35,459 bases of DNA from Methanoculleus sp. UBA374 (GTDB lineage Archaea; Halobacteriota; Methanomicrobia; Methanomicrobiales; Methanoculleaceae). How positions within the stretch are numbered: the stretch's first letter is position 1; each line of letters begins with the position of its first letter. Location: positions 1 to 35,459 of the forward strand of contig DAYL01000026.1 of the NCBI GenBank assembly GCA_002508705.1, in the 5' to 3' direction. A program made the translations under genes and the position numbers. This document shows, piece after piece, positions 17,581 to 25,643 of the stretch. The notes beneath the pieces were generated by a model. It had not been told where the DNA came from. It ran no database searches and saw only the letters and a program-made list of their open reading frames with translations.

Positions 17581-19338
17581 ATGTGTGCTGCCAAATCCGA
17601 TACACTCTCTATCACCGATACCACGCTCAGGGACGCGCATCAGTCGCTCATCGCTACCCGGTTGCGGACCGAAGATATGCTCCCTCTTGCTCGTGTCATC
17701 GACGAAGTGGGGTTCTTCTCCGTCGAAGCCTGGGGTGGGGCGACCTTTGACAGCTGCATCAGGTTTCTCAACGACGATCCCTGGGAACGCCTCCGGATGC
17801 TGAAGGCGGAACTGACCCGCACTCCCATCCAGATGCTTTTGCGGGGTCAGAACCTCGTGGGCTACCGGCACTATCCCGACGATGTGGTCGAGAAGTTTGT
17901 CGAGGCGTCCGCACGAAACGGGGTCGACATCTTCCGGGTCTTTGATGCCCTGAACGATATCCGGAACATGAAGAAGGCGATGGAAGAGGTGCAGAACGTC
18001 GGGGCGCACCTGCAGGGTGCGATATCCTACACGACAAGTCCGGTTCATTCCGTCGCGACGTTCATCGATATGGCGCAGGAACTCTACGCGCTCGGCTGCG
18101 ACTCGATCTGCATCAAGGACATGGCCGGCCTGATCATGCCGCACGATGCCCGGGAGCTGATTACGGGGATCAAGAGGACAGTGGACATCAGGGTCTGCCT
18201 CCATTCCCATTGCACGAGCGGCGTCGCGCCCCTGAGTTACCAGGCGGCGATCGATGCGGGCGTGGATATCCTTGATACGGCGATGTCGCCGTTCGCTCTC
18301 GGCACCTCTCAGCCCCCGACGGAGAGCGTTGTTGCAAGCGTTGCCGGAACGCCGCGGGGTACCGGCATCGACCTGGTACGGCTGCGCGAGGTGCGAAATG
18401 TCTGCCGGGGGTTGCGGGAGAAGTACGAGCCGCTCTTTTCTCCCATTGCCGACCGGGTCGACTCGGACGTGCTGATCTACCAGCTCCCGGGCGGCATGAT
18501 CTCCAACCTCGTCTCCCAGTTGAAGGAGCAGGATGCGCTTGACCGCCTGGATGAGGTGCTCCACGAGATCCCCCGGGTCAGGAAGGACCTCGGCTATCCC
18601 CCGCTTGTGACGCCGACGAGCCAGATCGTGGGTACCCAGGCGGTGCTCAACGTCCTCATGGGCGCCGAGCGCTACCGGAACGTGACCACGGAGGTGAAAG
18701 AGTATGTCCGCGGCCAGTATGGCCGCCCCCCCGCCCCGATCCGTCCCGAAGTGCGGAAGTTGATCATCGGCGACGAAGAGCCGATCACGGTTCGCCCGGC
18801 GGACCTTCTCCCGCCCATCTACGATCAGATGCGGGCGGAAGCGGAGAAGCAGGGCCTCAGCACCCGGGTAGAGGATGTTCTCACCTACATCCTCTACCCG
18901 AACATCGCTCCGTCGTTCCTCCGGGGCGAACGCCGGGCTGAAGCAATCCCTGAGAAGACGGCGGCACCTGCGGGGTCGGTGAATGTTGCCGAGATCCCCC
19001 GTTCCATGGAGGTGGAGGTGGACGGCGAGATCTTCTCGGTCCGGATCGTCACCGTAGAGGGAGGTTCGGTCTCGGCTCCAAAGTCCGCTCCGGCGGTCCG
19101 GGAAAGGGCGCCCCGCGGCGATATCGCCGGCGGCGTGAAGAGCAACATGCAGGGGATGGTCCTGAAGGTGATGACCCAGCGGGGAAGCGCCGTTAAGAAG
19201 GGGGATACGCTCATCGTCCTTGAGGCAATGAAGATGGAGAACCCCATCCGCAGTCCGCGCGACGGCACGGTGGCGGAGATCTTCGTGGATGCCGGGGACG
19301 TCGTGCAGAACGGGGACGTGCTGATGGTCATTGAGTAG
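17581..19338 (+). CDS. pycB: Pyruvate carboxylase subunit B (carboxyltransferase + biotin carrier)
   Basis: Subunit B moves CO2 from carboxybiotin to pyruvate, giving oxaloacetate for the reductive partial TCA route of methanogens. The 585-residue protein opens with ITDTTLRDAHQSL (metal-dependent carboxyltransferase barrel), has the active-site lysine in CIKDMAG and the conserved HCTSGV, and ends with a biotinyl domain carrying EAMKMENP, whose lysine is the BirA target. Related chains form sodium-pumping oxaloacetate decarboxylase, but the adjacent pycA decides for carboxylase. Confidence 0.95.
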   Translation: MCAAKSDTLSITDTTLRDAHQSLIATRLRTEDMLPLARVIDEVGFFSVEAWGGATFDSCIRFLNDDPWERLRMLKAELTRTPIQMLLRGQNLVGYRHYPDDVVEKFVEASARNGVDIFRVFDALNDIRNMKKAMEEVQNVGAHLQGAISYTTSPVHSVATFIDMAQELYALGCDSICIKDMAGLIMPHDARELITGIKRTVDIRVCLHSHCTSGVAPLSYQAAIDAGVDILDTAMSPFALGTSQPPTESVVASVAGTPRGTGIDLVRLREVRNVCRGLREKYEPLFSPIADRVDSDVLIYQLPGGMISNLVSQLKEQDALDRLDEVLHEIPRVRKDLGYPPLVTPTSQIVGTQAVLNVLMGAERYRNVTTEVKEYVRGQYGRPPAPIRPEVRKLIIGDEEPITVRPADLLPPIYDQMRAEAEKQGLSTRVEDVLTYILYPNIAPSFLRGERRAEAIPEKTAAPAGSVNVAEIPRSMEVEVDGEIFSVRIVTVEGGSVSAPKSAPAVRERAPRGDIAGGVKSNMQGMVLKVMTQRGSAVKKGDTLIVLEAMKMENPIRSPRDGTVAEIFVDAGDVVQNGDVLMVIE

Positions 19339-19370
19339 GGCCCGATTACCTGAACGAGAGAACTTGTGCG

Positions 19371-20846
19371 ATGAAGTACTTTGATAAGATCCTGATCGCC
19401 AACCGCGGTGAGATTGCCATCCGCGTTATGCGCGCCTGTCGGGAACTGGGTATCGATACGGTTGCAATCTACTCCGAGCCGGACAAGAATGCGCTCCACG
19501 TCAAGTATGCCGACGAAGCGTTCTGTGTCGGGGAGGCGCACCCGTCGAAGAGTTATCTCAACAAGGAGCGGATCTGTGCTGTGGCGAGGAAGACCGGAGC
19601 CGAGGCGATCCATCCGGGGTATGGGTTCCTTGCCGAGAACGCCGGGTTTGCGAAATTGGTCGAGGATGAAGGACTGACGTTCATCGGGCCGTCCTGGAAG
19701 ACGATCGAGGCGCTGGGCTCGAAGATCGGGTCGAAGCGGATGATGCGCGAGGCCGGCGTCCCGGTTCTTCCCGGCACGCCGGAGGGTGTCGAAAGCGTCG
19801 ATGCGGCGAAGAAGGTCGCCGCTGAGATCGGCTATCCGGTTATCGTGAAGGCGAGCGCAGGCGGCGGCGGTATCGGCATGCATATCGCCGAGAACGAGGG
19901 AGAACTCGAGGAAGCAATCGAGAAGGGCAGGCGGATCGCCGAATCCGCTTTCGGAGACCCGACGATCTTCGTCGAAAAGTACCTTACGAAGCCGCGACAT
20001 GTCGAGATCCAGATCGTTGCCGACGCAAAGGGGCACACCCTCCATCTCTACGACCGCGAGTGCTCTATTCAGCGCCGGCATCAAAAACTGCTCGAGGAGG
20101 CGCCCTGCCCGATCATGACGCCCGCTCTCCGGGAGCAGATGACGGCATCGGCCATCGCCGCCGCGAAGGCGGCGAATTATAAGAATGTCGGCACGGTGGA
20201 GTTCCTCTATGCGAACGGCAACTACTACTTCATGGAGGTGAACACCCGGCTGCAGGTGGAGCACACGGTGACGGAGTTCATTACCGGGATCGATATGGTG
20301 AAGCAGCAGATTGCCATCGCCGCCGGGGAGGATCTCGCGATGGACCAGGAGGACGTCAGCATCCGGGGGCATGCGATCGAGTGCCGGATCAACGCAGAGG
20401 ACCCGCTGAACGATTTCGCTGCCGATCCGGGCAAGATCGTCCGGTACCGGTCCCCCGGAGGGCCGGGGATACGGGTCGACTCCGGGATCCATGTGGGCTA
20501 TACCATCCCCCCGCACTACGACTCGATGATCTCCAAACTCTGCGCATGGGGGTCCGACCGTGAGGAGGCAATCCAGCGGATGCGGCGGGCCATCTACGAG
20601 TACGTCATTCTGGGCGTGAAGACGACGCTCCCCCTCCATTATGCGATCATGCATAACGCCCACTTCATCGCTGGCGATACGCATACGCACTTCCTGCAGG
20701 AAGAGCATATCGCAACAAGCCTGAACCGCTACCTCCATGAGGAAGAGGCGCGTATGCAGACACTTGCTGCATCGCTGCGGCAGGGAAAGCATGTGGCGGC
20801 GATCACTGCAGCGGTCAACGTGTATCTGCAGAAAAACATGAAGTAA
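19371..20846 (+). CDS. pycA: Pyruvate carboxylase subunit A (biotin carboxylase)
   Basis: Subunit A carboxylates biotin with bicarbonate and ATP. The 491-residue ATP-grasp protein starts KILIANRGEIAIR, has HPGYGFLAENAGFA, the glycine-rich ATP loop KASAGGGGIGMH (where GGGGRGM is usual), the metal-binding FMEVNTRLQVEH with TE, and the conserved RINAEDP. It follows pycB by 32 nt in the methanogen arrangement of separate subunits. Confidence 0.95.
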   Translation: MKYFDKILIANRGEIAIRVMRACRELGIDTVAIYSEPDKNALHVKYADEAFCVGEAHPSKSYLNKERICAVARKTGAEAIHPGYGFLAENAGFAKLVEDEGLTFIGPSWKTIEALGSKIGSKRMMREAGVPVLPGTPEGVESVDAAKKVAAEIGYPVIVKASAGGGGIGMHIAENEGELEEAIEKGRRIAESAFGDPTIFVEKYLTKPRHVEIQIVADAKGHTLHLYDRECSIQRRHQKLLEEAPCPIMTPALREQMTASAIAAAKAANYKNVGTVEFLYANGNYYFMEVNTRLQVEHTVTEFITGIDMVKQQIAIAAGEDLAMDQEDVSIRGHAIECRINAEDPLNDFAADPGKIVRYRSPGGPGIRVDSGIHVGYTIPPHYDSMISKLCAWGSDREEAIQRMRRAIYEYVILGVKTTLPLHYAIMHNAHFIAGDTHTHFLQEEHIATSLNRYLHEEEARMQTLAASLRQGKHVAAITAAVNVYLQKNMK

Positions 20847-20858
20847 CTCGCCGTCCTA

Positions 20859-20864
20859 TTTTTT
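20859..20864 (+). terminator. T-run terminator after pycA
   Basis: Six T residues starting 12 nt past the stop, just upstream of the tRNA-Met promoter. No stable hairpin is needed in archaea. Confidence 0.5.
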
Positions 20865-20877
20865 CCGGGGAGCATAA

Positions 20878-20886
20878 GGTTTATTT
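20878..20886 (+). promoter_or_regulatory. Likely TATA box of the tRNA-Met gene
   Basis: GGTTTATTTG-type AT-rich element about 35-40 nt upstream of the tRNA. It predicts a start near 20908 and a short 5' leader to be cut by RNase P. Confidence 0.45.
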
Positions 20887-20919
20887 GCCAATACGCCATT
20901 GTTATAATGCACTTTGTAT

Positions 20920-21029
20920 GCTGCGGTGGCCTAGCTGGTTAGGGCGCCAGACTCATAGGGTTTTGAGAAGAACGGTGCGTCCAATCCTGGGACATCTGGA
21001 GATCGTGGGTTCGGATCCCACCCGCAGCA
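20920..21029 (+). tRNA. tRNA-Met (CAU), elongator type, with intron
   Basis: The acceptor GCTGCGG pairs perfectly with CCGCAGC (21022-21028); the discriminator is A at 21029. The anticodon stem CCAGA (20947-20951) pairs with TCTGG (20995-20999), and the anticodon CAT is at 20954-20956. The T arm is GTGGG-TTCGGAT-CCCAC. A 36-nt intron interrupts the loop after position 37. The G1-C72 pair rules out the archaeal initiator (A1-U72); tRNA-Ile2 also has CAU before modification but usually begins GGGC, so elongator Met is favoured. A recombinase gene starts 64 nt downstream. Confidence 0.93.
20958..20993 (+). other. 36-nt tRNA intron with canonical bulge-helix-bulge
   Basis: The splice junction folds as expected. 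CTCA (20952-20955) pairs with TGGG (20988-20991) as the 4-bp central helix. TAG (20956-20958) and ACA (20992-20994) are the two 3-nt bulges. Cutting after the second base of each bulge releases exactly 20958-20993 and joins A37 to A38. An outer helix starts GG/CC. Splicing endonuclease plus RtcB would process it. Confidence 0.88.
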
Positions 21030-21062
21030 TCCGTTATTCAGGTTCAGATCTGTCAGCAAATG

Positions 21063-21070
21063 CTTTTATA
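21063..21070 (+). promoter_or_regulatory. TATA box of the recombinase gene
   Basis: CTTTTATA, centred about 26 nt before ATG 21093, implying a leaderless transcript and deciding against the upstream ATG at 21060, which precedes the TATA box. Confidence 0.55.
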
Positions 21071-21092
21071 CCCCTATTCTGACCTCCCTTGC

Positions 21093-22322
21093 ATGGGAGC
21101 GTTCACAGCACCAATCCAAACTGACAGGGAGTTCCATCCCGTCGATAAAACCTACGCCACTACAGCCGTCCGGAAAGCAGTGGCCAAGGGCCTCCTCACC
21201 CGCGACGATGCCGATCTCATCACCGAGTTCGTGACGGAGCTCCAGGCGTCGCAAGGAATCACAACTGTCCGGGTAAACAAGATCACGTCGCACCTGATCA
21301 ACTGGCGCCGCTACGTCTGTCCCTACCGGGAAGCAACCATCGGTGATATCTTCTCCGCCATAGCCACGATCAAAGAAGCCAGGAACCAGCGTGACAGGCC
21401 GTTCAAGCAGAACACCCTGCACGACTACATCATGTTCCTCAAGCGGTTCTACCTCTGGATGATCGAGAACGACTACTCGGATCTCTCGAAAGTCAAGATC
21501 CAGAAGATCAAACCGCCGCGGATGGATCGATGTACCAAACTTCCTGACCAGATGCTCTCGCAGGAGGAGGTCGGAGCGCTCCTGCGGGCCTGCCAGTCCT
21601 CCCGCGACCGGGCGATCATCGCACTCCTCTACGAGTCCGGGTGCCGCATCGGCGAACTCGGCCGGTTGACCTGGCGTCGCGTGCAGTTCGACACCTACGG
21701 TACAGTGGTCTCCGTCGAGGATACCAAGTGCCATACTCAGCGTTACGTCCGGCTAGTCATGGCCACGCCGTACCTCGCGGCCTGGAGGAACGACTACCCC
21801 TTCGAACCCGTCGGCGACGCCCTGGTCTTCATCACGTATCAGAGGCGGCCGCTCCAGCACGCCACCATCTACGGGCAGCTCCCCAAGATCGCCGGGCGGG
21901 CTGGCATCACCAAGAAGATCACCCCGCACATCTTCCGGCACTCACGGATCACGCACCTCATCAATCAGGGGATGAAAGAGTCGGTCATCAAGCTGATGAT
22001 GTGGGGGAACCTCAACACCGATATGTTCGCCACTTACGCCCACCTCACCGGCCAAGACATCGATAAGGAAGTCCTCGGCCAGTACGGCATCCTCCCGCAG
22101 GAGGAAGCGGAGGCGCGATGCCTCGAACCGGTGCAGTGTCCCGGCTGCAAGACCATCAACGCCCCGCGTGCGAACTACTGCTCCACCTGCGGCAAGTCAT
22201 TCACTGACGACGGGGAGGATGTGCAGGATGCAATGGGCAAGGATGTGCTGGAGAACCCGGAGCTCGTGCGGAAATTGCTCAACGAGCTGATCGAGGAGAA
22301 GAAGCGGAAGGGTGAGTTATGA
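21093..22322 (+). CDS. Tyrosine recombinase (integrase) with C-terminal zinc ribbon
   Basis: A 409-residue XerC/D-type recombinase. The N-terminal SAM-like DNA-binding region covers about 20-140. The catalytic domain has R185 in SGCRIGELGRL, H279 and R282 in HIFRHSRIT, W304 in MMWGNLNTD at the second histidine position (Trp is found there in some members), and the nucleophile Y315 in ATYAHL. A zinc ribbon follows (C349, C352, C363, C366), then an acidic tail. Placement next to the 3' end of tRNA-Met suggests an integrating element with this tRNA as its site, but no second attachment site was found. The stop overlaps a possible upstream start of the next gene (ATGA at 22319). Confidence 0.9.
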   Translation: MGAFTAPIQTDREFHPVDKTYATTAVRKAVAKGLLTRDDADLITEFVTELQASQGITTVRVNKITSHLINWRRYVCPYREATIGDIFSAIATIKEARNQRDRPFKQNTLHDYIMFLKRFYLWMIENDYSDLSKVKIQKIKPPRMDRCTKLPDQMLSQEEVGALLRACQSSRDRAIIALLYESGCRIGELGRLTWRRVQFDTYGTVVSVEDTKCHTQRYVRLVMATPYLAAWRNDYPFEPVGDALVFITYQRRPLQHATIYGQLPKIAGRAGITKKITPHIFRHSRITHLINQGMKESVIKLMMWGNLNTDMFATYAHLTGQDIDKEVLGQYGILPQEEAEARCLEPVQCPGCKTINAPRANYCSTCGKSFTDDGEDVQDAMGKDVLENPELVRKLLNELIEEKKRKGEL

Positions 22323-22426
22323 TGCTCACCCCCCGCCCCATGAGGGGGGCAATCACTATAAAGTACACCGAAATTAACAACTTTGATAAGGTTGGTGCAC
22401 TCAATGAGGAACGTGGGAGACGACAA

Positions 22427-23185
22427 GTGACAATTGAGATCCTGAAGTCCATCGCCCGCCACGGACAGGTATTCACACTCGAGCAGCTGCACCGACAGAC
22501 AGGGACCCCGAAAAGCGTGCTTTCGGTGATGCTCTCCCGGTGGGAAGATCGGGGCTTTGTCGAGCGAATCGAGAGGGGGAAATACCTGATCATCCCGCTC
22601 GCGAGCGAGAAGGGCAAGTACACGCTCCACGAATTTGTGATCGCCTCACATCTCGTCCGGCCATCCGCGATTGCATACTGGAGCGCTCTCCACTACCACG
22701 GCCTGACAGAGCAGATCCCGATGACGGTCTTTGTCCAGACAACGGCGCGGAAGAAGAACAACCAGCTCGAGGTGTTCGGCGTGGACTACCGGATCGTGCG
22801 GGTAAAGCCGGAGAAGTTCTTCGGCTTTGCGAAGGAATGGATCGAGGAGACACAGGTCACCGTCACCGACAGGGAGAAGACTCTAGTCGACTGCCTCGAC
22901 AGACCCGAATACGCGGGAGGGATCGTCGAGGTTGCAAAGGCGCTGGAGAACGCATCGCTGGACCGCGAGACCCTGAGCCGGTACGCCCGGATGATCGGGA
23001 ACAACGCTGTTGTCCGGAGGCTCGGTTATCTGAGCGAGCGTATGGGAATTCCACTGGATCTGCCGCTCCCGACATCCAGGAATTACCTCCTCCTCGATCC
23101 TACGATGCCGCGCCAGGGAGAGAACGATCCGAGGTGGCGGCTGGTCATCAACACTGAGATAACACGTCAGGGGGACTCCGAGTGA
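22427..23185 (+). CDS. AbiEi-type antitoxin / transcriptional regulator
   Basis: Antitoxin of the AbiE (type IV) toxin-antitoxin family. An N-terminal winged helix (QVFTLEQLHRQTGTPKSVLS) ends in a wing with IERGKYLIIPL; a C-terminal nucleotidyltransferase-regulator domain follows, with IASHLVRPSAIAYWSALHYH, the usual AbiEi-like signature, and VTDREKTLVDCLDRPEYAGG. GTG 22427 with GGGAG 7 nt upstream is preferred; an ORF from 22319 is also open and would overlap the integrase stop. A TATA-like ACTATAAAG at 22354 lies between, fitting an internal promoter. The toxin gene overlaps its stop (GTGA). Confidence 0.82.
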   Translation: MTIEILKSIARHGQVFTLEQLHRQTGTPKSVLSVMLSRWEDRGFVERIERGKYLIIPLASEKGKYTLHEFVIASHLVRPSAIAYWSALHYHGLTEQIPMTVFVQTTARKKNNQLEVFGVDYRIVRVKPEKFFGFAKEWIEETQVTVTDREKTLVDCLDRPEYAGGIVEVAKALENASLDRETLSRYARMIGNNAVVRRLGYLSERMGIPLDLPLPTSRNYLLLDPTMPRQGENDPRWRLVINTEITRQGDSE

Positions 23186-24006
23186 TACCGATTGTGGAGA
23201 TTAAAGAGACCGCCCGCGCCTTCGGGGTTCCGCCCTCGACTATCGAGCGGGACTATGCACAGAACTGGCTCCTCGCTCATCTGAGCGCCCTCCCCATGGC
23301 GCTGAAAGGTGGGACAGGAATCCGGAAAGTCTTCATCGAGAACTACCGCTTCTCGGACGATCTCGACTTCACCCTGCTGGAGCCGCACGAGAAGGAGGCG
23401 CTGCGGGAGGCGGTGAAGGACGCGGTATCCCATGCGCGAGAGGAGAGCGGCATCAGGTTCGAGGAGGATATCGACATTATCGAGACGACAACCGGATTCC
23501 GGGCGACGGCCTTGTTCAGGATCATCCCCATGAACGCATCCACCCCAACCAAAATCATCATCGACCTCACGACCATGAGTAATGAAAGTATTCTGCTCCC
23601 TGTTGAGAAGAGACGGATCTACCACCCGTACTCGGACAAACTCACTGCCGGGATAACCTGTTACTGCCTGGAGGAGATCATGGCCGAGAAGATCCGCTCT
23701 CTCTTCCAGCGGGTACGTCCGCGGGATATCTACGATATCCGGCACCTGGCCGACCGCGTGAACCCGGACGCCGTGAGGAGCATTCTCCGCCGGAAATGCG
23801 AATGCAAGGAGGTCATCCCGAGCAGTTCCGTGCTCGCGGGGAGGCGTGAACGATTCTCAGCATCATGGAACGCATCGCTCCGGCATCAGATGAAAGTTGT
23901 CCCGAACTTCGAGGAGGCATTTGAATGGGCGTTGGATTGTGTCGAACTGTATACTCAACGGTCCGGTGAGGTTCCGCAGGCTCGGGGTGACGATCGGAGT
24001 GATTGA
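23182..24006 (+). CDS. AbiEii-type nucleotidyltransferase toxin
   Basis: A 274-residue member of the AbiEii/AbiGii family, nucleotidyltransferases that stop growth, for some members by modifying tRNA. The NTase motif is complete: LKGGTGIRKVF (residues 41-51) and RFSDDLDF (56-63), with DLTTM later as the likely third acidic position. The motif KIRSLFQRVRPRDIYDIRHLA (split here) is the second family signature. The GTG start overlaps the antitoxin stop. The toxin seems intact. AbiE pairs guard against phage by abortive infection or act as stabilising modules. Confidence 0.85.
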   Translation: MIPIVEIKETARAFGVPPSTIERDYAQNWLLAHLSALPMALKGGTGIRKVFIENYRFSDDLDFTLLEPHEKEALREAVKDAVSHAREESGIRFEEDIDIIETTTGFRATALFRIIPMNASTPTKIIIDLTTMSNESILLPVEKRRIYHPYSDKLTAGITCYCLEEIMAEKIRSLFQRVRPRDIYDIRHLADRVNPDAVRSILRRKCECKEVIPSSSVLAGRRERFSASWNASLRHQMKVVPNFEEAFEWALDCVELYTQRSGEVPQARGDDRSD

Positions 24007-24007
24007 A

Positions 24008-24226
24008 ATGCCGCATAACTACGCAATTATGATCTTCTTCAGCGACGAGGACGAGGGGTTCATCGCCGTTGCCCCGGAGCTTCCGGGGTGCCCCGCGTTC
24101 GGCGAGACCGAAGAGGAGGCGCTCTCCGAAGTGAAGGTGGCTATCGACCTCTGGCTCGAGACCGCCCGGGAGCACCTGCGGGAGATCCTTGCAGGGAAGG
24201 ACGTTGCCCGCGGGGAGATGGCGTGA
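24008..24226 (+). CDS. HicB-family antitoxin-like protein, no HicA partner
   Basis: A 72-residue HicB-type fold: YAIMIFFSDEDEGFIAVAPE, then LPGCPAFGETEEEALSEVKVAIDLWLE. HicB normally neutralises the HicA mRNA interferase, but no HicA-like gene is next to it on either strand. There is no C-terminal DNA-binding domain. It begins 1 nt after the AbiEii stop, so it is co-translated with the AbiE pair. It may be a solitary HicB relic or a third component of this module. Confidence 0.85.
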   Translation: MPHNYAIMIFFSDEDEGFIAVAPELPGCPAFGETEEEALSEVKVAIDLWLETAREHLREILAGKDVARGEMA

Positions 24227-24610
24227 CCTCTTGTACATCGTTCATTCTCGTTGCCGTCTCATCTCAAGGACTATATACTCAACGGACGAACACCAAAAAG
24301 ACAATCGGTCGGCCGGGGTCGGTCGCGATTAGATAGGGATGGAAAAGTGGCGGAGAAGACGGGAGTTGAACTCTCGATCCTCAACGGGAAGGTCGGGGAG
24401 GGGTCATGGTTCTCCGCATTTTCTGGGATGGACCCTCAGGGCCATTTCCTGTGGGGAGGAGAGATGTCGTTGTTTGTTTCAAAGTTTCTTCAATAGGGAA
24501 TGGCACCTTTCCTTACTTTTTCAATGAACCGCTGTCGATTGCCCGGGTATTAAATCCCGGCTTGTCCAATAACCAAACCGCAGGTCCGTGCACCACATCG
24601 GAGTAACAGC
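24227..24610. other. Non-coding stretch with a tRNA-sized inverted repeat
   Basis: No convincing gene. GCGGAGAA (24350-24357) and TTCTCCGC (24410-24417) enclose 52 nt, making a 68-nt unit like a tRNA acceptor stem. On the minus strand it holds a GTTCAAC sequence like a T loop, but T-arm and anticodon stems do not pair, so it is not a working tRNA. TATACTCAACGG at 24274-24285 repeats 12 nt from 23950-23961. A GGAG ribosome site (24600-24603) belongs to the next gene. Confidence 0.4.
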
Positions 24611-25423
24611 ATGCTCGATTATTTTGCCGGGTTGAATCCGGTTCTCCAGGCGCTTCTTGCCGGGCTTTTCACCTGGGGCTTGACCGCTCTCGGTGCTGCG
24701 GGCGTTTTTTTCTCGCGGGAGCCGGACCGTCGGAGACTTGACGGCATGCTCGGGTTTGCAGCCGGTGTTATGCTTTCTGCCAGTTTCTGGTCGCTCCTGT
24801 TGCCCGCAATCGAACTCTCCGGCTCGACCGGCCTTGGGGCCAGCATTCCGGCAGCGGTCGGGTTCCTCGCCGGCGGCGTGTTCCTGCGCGGTCTCGATGC
24901 TCTGCTCCCGCATATCCACCCGGGATACCCTCTGCCGGAGGCGGAAGGGCCGAGATCGTCTCTTCGCAGGACAACGCTTCTCGTGATCGCCATCACGATG
25001 CACAACATCCCGGAAGGGTTTGCGGTCGGGGTAGCGTTTGGCGCTGTCGCTGCCGGCCTCTCCCATGAGGCCCTGGGGGCGGCGATTGCTCTTACAATCG
25101 GCATCGGTCTGCAAAACTTCCCGGAAGGCTTTGCCGTATCGGCCCCGCTCGCCGGGGAAGGCTACTCCCGGACCCGGAGTTTCATGTATGGCCAACTTTC
25201 CGCGATTGTAGAGCCGATTGCTGCCGTTTTCGGGGCGGCTCTGGTATTCGTCGTCCAGCCGCTGCTCCCGTATGCCCTTGCCTTTGCTGCCGGTGCAATG
25301 ATCTTCGTCGTCGGGGAAGAAGTGATCCCCGAATCGCAGAGGCATGGAAATACGGATCTCGCCACAATGAGCCTGCTTGTCGGTTTTGTAACGATGATGA
25401 TACTGGATGTCACGTTCAGCTGA
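24611..25423 (+). CDS. ZIP-family metal transporter
   Basis: A 270-residue membrane protein of the ZIP family (GufA/ZupT-like), importing zinc or related divalent metals. About eight helices are visible. The metal-binding helices carry HNIPEGFAVG (in ITMHNIPEG) and LQNFPEGFAVS, the paired His/Asn-Pro-Glu-Gly motifs of the family; a short histidine-bearing loop HIHPGYP is present. GGAG 7 nt upstream supports ATG 24611. The gene appears monocistronic. Confidence 0.92.
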   Translation: MLDYFAGLNPVLQALLAGLFTWGLTALGAAGVFFSREPDRRRLDGMLGFAAGVMLSASFWSLLLPAIELSGSTGLGASIPAAVGFLAGGVFLRGLDALLPHIHPGYPLPEAEGPRSSLRRTTLLVIAITMHNIPEGFAVGVAFGAVAAGLSHEALGAAIALTIGIGLQNFPEGFAVSAPLAGEGYSRTRSFMYGQLSAIVEPIAAVFGAALVFVVQPLLPYALAFAAGAMIFVVGEEVIPESQRHGNTDLATMSLLVGFVTMMILDVTFS

Positions 25424-25643
25424 TCTGTGCGCGGTGTTTGCACAAGATTTCATTCCAAACCCTCGGGGTCGTGGCGGTGTGATAGATCCGGCTGGGGGGT
25501 CTTGGAGGCCGGTTTTCTCTCCCTTATGCGACACGGGCAAGGTGTTTCCGGGTATTATGTGCTCGTCCGGGATGTCGGGAACAACCGTGTGGCGTTCTCT
25601 TGAGTTTTGGGCATGACGGTAAGCGGGTTGAACGATTACATTT

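Noticed and set aside
18894..20792. A 632-codon minus-strand open frame opposite pycA
   Set aside because: It is the complement of pycA and the end of pycB, whose motifs are complete; such long antisense frames are common in GC-rich coding DNA. The same applies to 33794-34924, 17542-18564, 11855-12922 and 7973-9046.
20920..21029. tRNA-Ile2 (CAU read as AUA) or initiator tRNA
   Set aside because: Initiator needs A1-U72; this has G1-C72. tRNA-Ile2 usually begins GGGC. An elongator tRNA-Met is the better fit, though the modification at C34 cannot be seen.
23950..24285. 12-nt direct repeat TATACTCAACGG at 23950-23961 and 24274-24285
   Set aside because: Short, one copy is inside the AbiEii gene, and no matching element ends are seen. 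Too little to call an attachment or transposon repeat.
24350..24417. A functional tRNA on the minus strand
   Set aside because: Only the outer stem and a T-loop-like word are present; the T and anticodon stems do not pair. Kept only as a low-interest structure.
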